Shown piece after piece: positions 26,992 to 33,930 of a stretch of 38,243 nt of DNA (positions within the stretch are counted from its first letter, which is position 1; each line of letters opens with the position of its first letter). Source of the DNA: Lachnospiraceae bacterium (GTDB taxonomy: Bacteria; Bacillota; Clostridia; Lachnospirales; Lachnospiraceae). Position numbers and translations under genes: made by a program. A model generated the notes under the pieces. That model saw only the letters and a list, made by a program, of their open reading frames with translations. It was not told the DNA's origin and did no database searches. Location: the NCBI GenBank assembly GCA_029224965.1, contig JAQXVO010000024.1:1-38243 (forward strand). Direction: 5' to 3'.

Positions 26992-27690
26992 TCAGTTTCC
27001 GAATTTATAACCCAGGCCGCGGACCGTAATCAGATATCTCGGATTTCTGGGGTCATCCTCAATCTTGTTTCTGAGGTTTGAAATATGGACCATAATGGTA
27101 TTGTCATCCGAAAAATAGCTCTCCCCGCTCAGATTCTCATAGATCTGAGCCTTGGTATAGACACGGCCCGGATTCCTCATCAGAAGAATGAGAAGCTTGA
27201 TCTCGGTCGGGGTCACTTTGATCTCCAGGCCTCTTTTATAGAGGATCATGCGGTTGGTGTCCACTGAAAGATCTCCTGACTGAAGGACGGCGCTGTCACC
27301 GTCGGATGCTGCCGGATTCAGGCTGTAGAAGCGTCTTAGACCAGCACGAACCCTGGCAACAACCTCCAGGGGATTAAAGGGCTTTAATATATAATCATCT
27401 GCGCCGAGATCCAGACCCAGGATCTTGTCACTGTCCTTGTCCTTTGCAGAAATAATGATAATCGGCATATTGAAGGTCTTTCGGACCTCGCGGATCAGAT
27501 CATAGCCGTTCATCTTCGGCATCATAATATCGAAAAGACAGAGATCGATCTTCTGACTGCGAACCGCCTCCAGTGCCTCCACACCGTTATAGCAGGACGC
27601 AACGCTGTAGCCTGCATTTTCCAGATATAATCTTAATATGCTGACAATATCTTCATCGTCTTCAGCGATCAGAATCGTCTGTTCTGACAT
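26992..27690 (-). CDS. OmpR-family response regulator
   Basis: DNA-binding partner of the adjacent kinase. The 232-residue protein has a receiver domain with acidic residues Asp11-Asp12, phospho-acceptor Asp54 in LFDIMMP and Lys103 in ILKPF. It is followed by an OmpR/PhoB winged helix (about 130-230, with TPTEIKLLILLMRNPG and ending VRGLGYKFG). GGGAGG precedes the ATG. It lies 102 bases after the carrier protein gene on the same strand, with a hairpin but no T run in between, so read-through is likely. The direct repeats at 33777-33804 have the 11-bp period that OmpR-family dimers bind. Confidence 0.95.
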   Translation of the reverse strand: MSEQTILIAEDDEDIVSILRLYLENAGYSVASCYNGVEALEAVRSQKIDLCLFDIMMPKMNGYDLIREVRKTFNMPIIIISAKDKDSDKILGLDLGADDYILKPFNPLEVVARVRAGLRRFYSLNPAASDGDSAVLQSGDLSVDTNRMILYKRGLEIKVTPTEIKLLILLMRNPGRVYTKAQIYENLSGESYFSDDNTIMVHISNLRNKIEDDPRNPRYLITVRGLGYKFGN

Positions 27691-27731
27691 ATCCTACCTC
27701 CCGGGAAATTCATCTTTTTCACTACTCTCCT

Positions 27732-27750
27732 CCGCCGGGAATGACGGCGG
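27732..27750 (-). other. Hairpin between the carrier protein and regulator genes
   Basis: CCGCCG (27732-27737) pairs with CGGCGG (27745-27750). There is no T run on the minus strand, so it looks more like an mRNA-processing or stability hairpin than a full terminator. It could lower expression of the regulator and kinase relative to the genes before them. Confidence 0.4.
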
Positions 27751-27792
27751 GGTTCATTGGCTTTGAATTCTGATCTTCGCATTGGTCTTTGT

Positions 27793-28026
27793 TTACTGAT
27801 CCTGGGAAAGCCGCTTCACCATCTCTTCGATCTGATCGACCGAATCAAAATTCTCCCTGGTCATCTCCTCGGGTCCGATGGTGATGTCGAAGGCATCCTC
27901 AAGCTCACCTACCAGATTTATTATAGCGAAGGAATCGAGAATATGGTCGCCGATCAGGCTCTTTTCCTCTGCAAAATCTACACTGTCGTCAATGTCGTTC
28001 AGGATTTCAAGAATTTTTTCTTTCAT
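27793..28026 (-). CDS. Acyl/aminoacyl carrier protein
   Basis: A 77-residue acidic helical protein with the phosphopantetheine attachment serine Ser32 in the context DSFAIINLV, as in DltC and other carrier proteins (usual motif DS-large hydrophobic). AAAGGAAG precedes the ATG. It follows the decarboxylase gene by 26 bases and belongs with the adenylating enzyme two genes upstream. By family logic the adenylating enzyme loads an amino acid on its pantetheine arm. With the decarboxylase as neighbour it may carry the substrate during decarboxylation, as the carrier BtrI does in butirosin synthesis. DltC-type function in plain D-alanylation is the alternative. Confidence 0.9.
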   Translation of the reverse strand: MKEKILEILNDIDDSVDFAEEKSLIGDHILDSFAIINLVGELEDAFDITIGPEEMTRENFDSVDQIEEMVKRLSQDQ

Positions 28027-28052
28027 GGTTTTCTTCCTTTCATATTTGTATC

Positions 28053-29342
28053 TTATTCAGCAGCCATATTCAGGCTGCAGGTTTCCATCCGCTTTCTGGC
28101 CGGCCGAAGGCCTTCCTCTCTGCTGTAAAGAGCCACAGCCGGGAGCTCATGGCTGAGAAAGAGCTGCATGCCCTCGTAGAAGGAATAGGCTCCGATCCGT
28201 TCGAAGACCAGAATGTCTCCGGTCATAAGCTCCTGGCTGAAAAGATCCGCCGCCAGAATGTCATTTGCCGTACAGAGAGAGCCGCAGACCGTATATTTCT
28301 GACCGCCTTCTGCGTCGATTCGGTCTATATTTCCGCCCCGGATCAAATCCATAAAGGGCTGGTACATGCCCCGAAGCTGACCGTCATAGTTGAGCTGGTG
28401 GATGCCTCCGTCTGTAATGACATAGGTCTTTTCCCCGCTGGTCTTCCTGTCCCAGATCTCTGTCAGGTAATATCCGCAGTCGAAGGCCAGGGCTCTGCCC
28501 ATTTCCAGTGAAATCTGGCCCGAATATTCCATTCCATTCAGAAGCGCCAGGAAGGACTTGAGATATTCCTCTGATGTGGCATCCTCCTTCTGATCAATAA
28601 AATAGGGCACGCCGAAGCCGGTGCCGTATTCCAGATGAAGGACTTTACGTCCCGTCTCGCTCTCCAGTCTTTGAATAAAGAGATCCAGCTTTTTTATTTC
28701 CCTTTCATGGATCCGAAATCTGTGCTTCTGTGTCCCGCTGAAATAATGGATCCCATAGAAAGTGAGATCGGGGTAAGAATCAAAATTCTTCAGAATAGTA
28801 AGAATCGTCTCTTCATCCATACCGAACTGATTTCCGGATGTGAGTCTTAAATAGACATTTAAGATCAGCCCGTATTTCCTGGCAGCTTTTTCGAGAGAGG
28901 ACAGCTGGGCCGGCGATTCTGCTGTATAAAGTGCCTTATCTCTGCAGCTTCGAACGATTCGGTCGATGTCTTCCTCCTTTTTCAGAACACCGGAGATCAG
29001 AAGCTTCTCAGCCGGAATGCCAAGCTTTTCCGTGATCAGAAATTCACCGAAGGAGCAGACCTCGATCCGGTCGGTAAAGGCAAGGCTTGCCTCTGCCAGA
29101 AAGGGGTTGGCCTTCATGCAGTAATTGATCCGGACTTTCTTTGAAGAGTCCGAAAAAATTCTTACAAAAGACCGGGCACGGTCGAGAAAGGCATCGGCAT
29201 CAAAGACATAGGAGGGAGTCCGGAAGCGGGATGCAGCCTCAATCAGAAATTCTTTTCCATGGAATTCTTTTCCATGGAATTCTTTTCCATCGACTGCCTG
29301 TTCATTGAACTCTTTTCCGGAAAATTCAACCGTCTTCTTCAT
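28053..29342 (-). CDS. PLP-dependent decarboxylase of the DAP/ornithine decarboxylase fold
   Basis: A 429-residue alanine-racemase-fold (type III) decarboxylase. Visible active-site elements are the PLP lysine Lys77 in YCMKAN, His199 in GIHYFSGTQ, the phosphate-binding glycines YGTGFG (239-244), and Glu280/Arg283 in EMGRAL. Also present are the paired Cys357 and Asp361 in GSLCTAND and Tyr386 in GAYSF. The CTxND variant differs from CESxD of LysA and resembles BtrK and the exosortase-A-associated decarboxylases, which work beside a carrier protein. The first 35 residues carry a repeated GKEFH sequence encoded by a 15-bp tandem repeat and are not part of the fold. The start overlaps the stop of the adenylation gene by four bases, with AGGAGGTGA ahead, so the two are translationally coupled. 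Confidence 0.9.
   Translation of the reverse strand: MKKTVEFSGKEFNEQAVDGKEFHGKEFHGKEFLIEAASRFRTPSYVFDADAFLDRARSFVRIFSDSSKKVRINYCMKANPFLAEASLAFTDRIEVCSFGEFLITEKLGIPAEKLLISGVLKKEEDIDRIVRSCRDKALYTAESPAQLSSLEKAARKYGLILNVYLRLTSGNQFGMDEETILTILKNFDSYPDLTFYGIHYFSGTQKHRFRIHEREIKKLDLFIQRLESETGRKVLHLEYGTGFGVPYFIDQKEDATSEEYLKSFLALLNGMEYSGQISLEMGRALAFDCGYYLTEIWDRKTSGEKTYVITDGGIHQLNYDGQLRGMYQPFMDLIRGGNIDRIDAEGGQKYTVCGSLCTANDILAADLFSQELMTGDILVFERIGAYSFYEGMQLFLSHELPAVALYSREEGLRPARKRMETCSLNMAAE
29248..29322 (-). repeat. 15-bp tandem repeat in the decarboxylase gene
   Basis: The plus-strand unit AATTCTTTTCCATGG occurs at 29248-29262 and 29263-29277, then with two changed bases or fewer at 29278-29292. A degenerate copy lies at 29308-29322. 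It encodes repeated Gly-Lys-Glu-Phe-His. Because the unit is five codons, gain or loss of copies keeps the frame. Confidence 0.9.
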
Positions 29343-30958
29343 CCTGTCACCTCCTGTCTCATAGCAGAATTGCTCTTCGACTTTTCATGTATTCCTTCCG
29401 GTATCACAGGCTTTCTATCCTGTGTTTCCTCATCCACTTCCTCCAGCTCGGACAGGGCCTTCCGGTCGGCCTTTCCGTTTTTATTCAGGACAAAGTTTTT
29501 AATATGAAAGAACTTATTGGGAACCATGTAAAGGGGAAGACATTCCTTGGCCTTCCGATGGAGAGTCTTTTTATCAATCACTCCCTTGTAATAAAGGCTG
29601 ATCCGGTTCTTCTTCGCATCGAAGGAGCAGATACTTCTCTCCACACCCTCCATGGAATCTATACTCCTTTCGATTTCCTCGAGCTCGATCCGGTGGCCCA
29701 TATGCTTGATCTGGAAATCTTTTCTGCCGGCGAAATACAGTTCTCCGTCATCTCCGATATAAGCCAGATCCCCGGTTTTATACATGCGTTTTCCTTCCGG
29801 TCCATATTTTACAAAATGCTTTTTGGTCTCTTCCGGATTATGGTAGTAGCCAATGGCCAGAGACTCGCCCGATACACAGATTTCACCCGGCTGATTCCTT
29901 TCAGAAACGGCCCTTCCTTCAGAATCCAGAAGAAGGACTTTTCTTCCCGGAAAAGCCTTACCCAGGGGCAGCTTCTCATTTTTTTCAAAACGTCGGGTGA
30001 CCTCATAATACATGCAGTTGCAGGTAATTTCCGAAGGCCCGTAGAGATTGACAAAACGCGCATTCTTTACATGATCCATCCAGATATTCAGCTGTTTTAC
30101 AGGCATGACCTCTCCGGAAAACATGACCCTCCGGAGCCGGTCCGGCACCCTGTAGGAGAAACAGTTCAGGCCGGAGATAATGCAGAGGGCTGAAACCGCC
30201 CAGGTCAGACTGGTGGCCTGATTGTCGCAAATATAGTCCATGAGAGTCTTTGGTGTGGAGAAGTACTCTCGCGGGATCAGAAGAAGGCTCGCACCGGTAA
30301 AGAAGGCGGTAAAAATATCCTTGATGGACACATCAAAGTCAAATGGCGCCTGCGATGCAATCACATCATCCGGTTTGAAATCGAAAATCGAAGCGAAATG
30401 CCCGATAAAGTCGAGCACTGCACCATGACTTACCTGGACACACTTGGGAGTGCCGGTTGAACCTGAGGTAAAGATCCCGTAGAGAGGGCTTTCCCTGTTA
30501 AGTTCCGTCCGGATCTCTGCCATGGTCCCTTCATCCGCCCTGTGGCAGGAATTGGTTCCGTCGTCTGAAACAATCCGATCCAGGTCATAGATCCGGCCTT
30601 CATATCCGGCTTCCTTCAGCTTATTCTGATATCCGGACTGGCAGATCAGGACCTCGGGCGATGCGACTTCTAGAATTTTTTCAATCCGCCTGGCCGGCTG
30701 CTCCGGATTGATTACAATATAAAATCCGCCCGCATAGATCACTCCTGTCATCGCAGTCAGAAGGCCTGTGCTCTTGTCTGCCAGGATGGCGGCCGCAAAT
30801 CCGGTCCGGCCATGGGCTGCCGCAGCAATACAGGCCCCGGCCCTTTTCGCTCTTCCAATCAGCTGTCCCCAGCTGCATGAGGTTTTCGGATCCCGGACAG
30901 CTGTTTGATCCTTATAGAGAGCTCCGGTTTTTTCCAGAGCATCCAGAACAGTATTCAT
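29339..30958 (-). CDS. DltA-like amino-acid adenylating enzyme
   Basis: Activates an amino acid as an adenylate and loads it on the carrier protein. From the ATG at 30958 (preceded by AGAGGAAG) it has 539 residues; an in-frame ATG at 30979 lacks a good ribosome site. Core motifs in order: A3 TSGSTGTPK (164-172), A4 with FDVSIKDIF (208-216), A5 NLYGPSEIT, A7/A8 YKTGDL...GRKDFQIKHMGHRIELEEIE, and A10 NKNGKADRKAL with the catalytic lysine. Asp209 matches the aspartate that holds the alpha-amino group in NRPS and DltA enzymes, so the substrate is probably an amino acid. It belongs to the dlt-like operon. D-alanine is the default substrate guess, but the fused position with a decarboxylase argues for another amino acid. 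Confidence 0.88.
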   Translation of the reverse strand: MNTVLDALEKTGALYKDQTAVRDPKTSCSWGQLIGRAKRAGACIAAAAHGRTGFAAAILADKSTGLLTAMTGVIYAGGFYIVINPEQPARRIEKILEVASPEVLICQSGYQNKLKEAGYEGRIYDLDRIVSDDGTNSCHRADEGTMAEIRTELNRESPLYGIFTSGSTGTPKCVQVSHGAVLDFIGHFASIFDFKPDDVIASQAPFDFDVSIKDIFTAFFTGASLLLIPREYFSTPKTLMDYICDNQATSLTWAVSALCIISGLNCFSYRVPDRLRRVMFSGEVMPVKQLNIWMDHVKNARFVNLYGPSEITCNCMYYEVTRRFEKNEKLPLGKAFPGRKVLLLDSEGRAVSERNQPGEICVSGESLAIGYYHNPEETKKHFVKYGPEGKRMYKTGDLAYIGDDGELYFAGRKDFQIKHMGHRIELEEIERSIDSMEGVERSICSFDAKKNRISLYYKGVIDKKTLHRKAKECLPLYMVPNKFFHIKNFVLNKNGKADRKALSELEEVDEETQDRKPVIPEGIHEKSKSNSAMRQEVTG

Positions 30959-31088
30959 CTCTTCCTCTTTTCTTGGCATATGGATTTTCGTTTCGCCTTA
31001 TCCAATATCTTCCTCTATCATTCCCGGCAATGGAATCCGGCTTACCTTTTCATCATCTTTTCATCTCATTTTCTGCAATGGACAATGC

Positions 31089-32153
31089 CTACTTTCTCCC
31101 GGGTACGGTATCTGCCTTCCGGGCTCCGGAAATGGAGCTGGTCTTCATGTCACCGGATCTCAGTGCCATCAGATCATTCTTCTCAGAAAGATACCGGCCC
31201 ATAAAGCGGGTTGCTCTTCTGGCTCCGTAGACATTCAGATGATCGCCCCGGTCCCGGGTATCCTTTGCCCAGTTCATCTTAAGCTCCTTGTTATGGGCAT
31301 TCATATCGACATATTGGATGCCTTCCTTCTCAGCCAGCTTTGTCAGGGCAATGTGCTTACTGTAATCGTAATTTTTGGGAGACGGAGCAGAATACATGAT
31401 AAAAACTGCTCCATTTGCCTCTGCCAGAGCCTTCATTTCCTCCAGATAGCGGATATTGTTCCAGCCGATCTCAGCATTGTCATCACTGGCCATATCTTTT
31501 CTCATGTAGTTTCCGCCCCTGTAGGGCTTGATTCTCGTATCAATCCGAAAGCCCTTGTAGGTCTTCACAAATTTTGCGATAAAGGGCGATTTCCAGGCGC
31601 TGTGGTATTTAATGAGAGGAAAAATCTTTTCCATGGTATTCGTAATGACAGCGCCGGTCCGGTTCGTATCCGGCTGGGTCCGAAAGAGACTGTTGCTTTC
31701 ATAGAGAACGATCCTCGGCCTCTGCCTGGTCAGGCTTTTTTCCAGGATCTCGTAGGATTCTCCGATCGTTGCCCCGGCCTGACCGGCAGCATAGCAGCGA
31801 ATGCCGTAATTTTTGAACATAAGTCTCGGATCGATCGATGTATAGCTCTCACTGTCCCCGACGATCAGAAGATCCACAGAGTCGGCCGGTTCCGACAGGA
31901 TCTTCGGAATGACCCCGTTCCGTCCGCTCGAGAGATCCAGATTGTTCATAAGTTTCGGCGTCAGAAGCTTCCCGGGGATATAAAGCAGAAGAAAGAGGAT
32001 CAGAAGAAACAGGGCAGCCTGTCTTCTTTTGCTTTTCAATTCTGTCCTGTCTGAGCCCTGCGGCTTTCCATCCTGCGGCTTCCGGGTCAGAAGCTCTTCA
32101 GGCTGAATTGTCTGAATCTTGTGATTTTGCTTTTGCAGATTTTGACTTTCCAT
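31089..32153 (-). CDS. DltD-like membrane-anchored SGNH hydrolase-family protein
   Basis: A 354-residue protein with a basic N-terminal stretch, one transmembrane helix (about 45-62) and an extracellular SGNH-type domain. The probable nucleophile is Ser101 in IVGDSESYTSIDP. The second Gly block is around AAGQAGATIG (residues 122-131), and the Asp/His pair lies in RGDHLNVYGA (Asp304, His305). DltD and alginate O-acetylation proteins AlgJ/AlgX have this architecture and work with an MBOAT partner. That partner is the gene just upstream, 12 bases away, and an AGAGGTG site overlaps its end. The usual fold-mates and context indicate transfer of an activated group to a cell-surface polymer. Confidence 0.85.
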   Translation of the reverse strand: MESQNLQKQNHKIQTIQPEELLTRKPQDGKPQGSDRTELKSKRRQAALFLLILFLLLYIPGKLLTPKLMNNLDLSSGRNGVIPKILSEPADSVDLLIVGDSESYTSIDPRLMFKNYGIRCYAAGQAGATIGESYEILEKSLTRQRPRIVLYESNSLFRTQPDTNRTGAVITNTMEKIFPLIKYHSAWKSPFIAKFVKTYKGFRIDTRIKPYRGGNYMRKDMASDDNAEIGWNNIRYLEEMKALAEANGAVFIMYSAPSPKNYDYSKHIALTKLAEKEGIQYVDMNAHNKELKMNWAKDTRDRGDHLNVYGARRATRFMGRYLSEKNDLMALRSGDMKTSSISGARKADTVPGRK

Positions 32154-32165
32154 AAAGACACCTCT

Positions 32166-33728
32166 TTAAAATCCCGCATAGATCAGATCAGCCGGCGTAT
32201 AGCCGGGTCCGTAGGCTCCGAAAATCACAATGGAGAATATCACCGCATAATAAAGTCCCCACCGTCTGCTTCTTGGAAGTTCCTTGATATGTGTCAGATA
32301 CAGAGGATCCTTTTCCATTCTGTAATCCAGGTAGAAAATCAGGATACATCCGACGACTGCAACGATCAGATCTCCAAATTCCAAACCCAACCAGCTGGCA
32401 CTGATGGAGAAATGCAGACCTCTTCCCGGAAAATTCAAGAGTGCCCGCATCATTCCTAAGAACTGACGAAAGGTGTCCGCCCGGAAAAGCATCTCTCCGA
32501 AGATGATAATCAGCCAGGTTCTTACCGTTCTTATGCCTCTAAGGACCTTCCCATCCTCGGCCAGGCCAAGCCTCCGGTTCATTCCTTCCCCGACTGGCTT
32601 CAGGGCGACCTCCAGGAGCAGTATGATAAAATAATAGATGCCATAGATAATGTAGGGCCATTTAGGGCCATGCCAGAGACCGTTTAAGATCCAGACCGGA
32701 AAGAGAGCAATGGCTGATGTCACCACATTGGTCAGATATTTTCCGCAATGCTTTCTTCCAAATTTTCCCCATTTCTTCATGACCTTTGAGGTGGATACAG
32801 GGTAGAAAATATAATTCTTAAACCAGGTACCCAGGGAGATATGCCATCTCCGCCAGAATTCGGCGGCACTCTGTGCAAAGAAGGGCTGTCTGAAATTTTC
32901 GGGAAGACCGATGCCAAAGATTTTCGCCGAACCGATAACAATGTCAATGGTTCCGGAAAACTCCATATAAAGCTGAACGGTTGTAACCGCAGCGGTCAGA
33001 AGAATCATGGCTCCATCCAAGTGAAGTTTCGGCTCATAAAGACGATTGACCATGACATTCAGCCTGTCCGAGATGATCATCCGTTTGAACAGGCCCAGTC
33101 CGATCCGGACCGCTCCGTCACTAGCCGTATCCAAAGTGATCGGGTTCCCTTCAAAGAGAGAATCCTTTACATCGCTCCATCTTGCAATGGGTCCTTCCAT
33201 CAGAGTCGGAAAGAAGAAAAGGAAGAGCAGCACCTTCAGGAGATTTTTCTCGGCCTTCTCCCTCTTCCAGTAAATGTCCAAAAGATAGCTCAGGGCCTGC
33301 AGAGTATAGAAGGAAATTCCGATCGGAGCTGCAAGACCCTTCAGTCTGGCTGAAATCGTGGCCGTACTCATCGACAAGGCCTTCATTAGTTCCGTCGTAA
33401 AGAAATAAGAATATTTGAGACCGACCAGAATCAGAAGCAAGGAAATCAGAGGGACCAACATGACTGCTCTTGCCCTGGCTCTGGCTTTCTTTCTGTCATC
33501 ACCCTTTTTCCCTGTTTCCAGGGCCACGGCCTTCTCAATCCAGAGTCCGCCGGCCCATGCTATTCCTCCGGCCAGAAGGGTCCAGCTGATCAGGACCTTG
33601 CTGAAGGACCAGGCAAATATAAGGCTTCCCAGCAGCAAAGTTACATATCGGTACTTCCTGGGCGTCAGCATATAGGCAAGCGCAGTCAGAATTAAAAAAA
33701 GAAAGTACACATTTGTGTTGTAAGCCAT
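32166..33728 (-). CDS. MBOAT-family acyltransferase, DltB/AlgI-like
   Basis: Polytopic membrane enzyme that moves an acyl or aminoacyl group from an intracellular donor to the outside. The 520-residue protein has about ten transmembrane helices and both conserved MBOAT histidines: His306 in FWRRWHISLGTWFK and the catalytic-type His353 in LNGLWHGPKW. APIGISFYTLQALSY (about 134-148) is also typical. AAGGAG precedes the ATG. It is the first gene of the cluster, just downstream of a set of direct repeats and a candidate -10, and it ends 12 bases before the DltD-like gene. Confidence 0.93.
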   Translation of the reverse strand: MAYNTNVYFLFLILTALAYMLTPRKYRYVTLLLGSLIFAWSFSKVLISWTLLAGGIAWAGGLWIEKAVALETGKKGDDRKKARARARAVMLVPLISLLLILVGLKYSYFFTTELMKALSMSTATISARLKGLAAPIGISFYTLQALSYLLDIYWKREKAEKNLLKVLLFLFFFPTLMEGPIARWSDVKDSLFEGNPITLDTASDGAVRIGLGLFKRMIISDRLNVMVNRLYEPKLHLDGAMILLTAAVTTVQLYMEFSGTIDIVIGSAKIFGIGLPENFRQPFFAQSAAEFWRRWHISLGTWFKNYIFYPVSTSKVMKKWGKFGRKHCGKYLTNVVTSAIALFPVWILNGLWHGPKWPYIIYGIYYFIILLLEVALKPVGEGMNRRLGLAEDGKVLRGIRTVRTWLIIIFGEMLFRADTFRQFLGMMRALLNFPGRGLHFSISASWLGLEFGDLIVAVVGCILIFYLDYRMEKDPLYLTHIKELPRSRRWGLYYAVIFSIVIFGAYGPGYTPADLIYAGF

Positions 33729-33760
33729 AACAGATCTCCTTTTTCCCCTTTCGCTTTATT

Positions 33761-33804
33761 GTTATACAATAGCGGTCTTAACACAACTTTAAGAGGAGCT
33801 TAAG
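33761..33804 (-). promoter_or_regulatory. Response-regulator-type direct repeats and promoter of the dlt-like cluster
   Basis: On the minus strand three 6-bp repeats follow each other with 5-base spacers: CTTAAG (33799-33804), CTTAAA (33788-33793) and GTTAAG (33777-33782). Candidate -10 elements TATTGT (33766-33771) and TATAAC (33761-33766) follow. No good -35 is present, so activation is expected. The layout matches the PmrA/BasR box (two HTTAAK half-sites with 5-base spacing) and OmpR-family sites in general. Confidence 0.6.
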
Positions 33805-33817
33805 ATTTCTTATGGTT

Positions 33818-33848
33818 AAAAAAAGAGCCAAAGGCCAACCTTTGACTC
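33818..33848 (-). terminator. Terminator of the AAA/DUF234-like gene
   Basis: A 10-bp stem (33825-33834 with 33839-33848) followed on the minus strand by a T7 run. It separates the upstream gene from the dlt-like cluster. Confidence 0.85.
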
Positions 33849-33930
33849 CTTCTGTTCATTTTGATGAATGAACGATTTTCCTCTGCCGCTCCTGATTTCC
33901 GGCGCCAGACCATCCTGTTTTCTCTCAATT

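Noticed and set aside
29248-29322. CRISPR or intergenic repeat
   Set aside because: The repeats are contiguous 15-base units inside an open frame, without spacers.
28053-29342. Plain lysA (diaminopimelate decarboxylase)
   Set aside because: The active-site segment is CTAND rather than CESxD, and the gene is coupled to an adenylating enzyme and a carrier protein instead of lysine genes; LysA activity is not excluded.
30959-31088. Possible small DltX-like gene between the DltD-like and adenylation genes
   Set aside because: Only very short frames are present and none encodes a transmembrane helix with a ribosome site.
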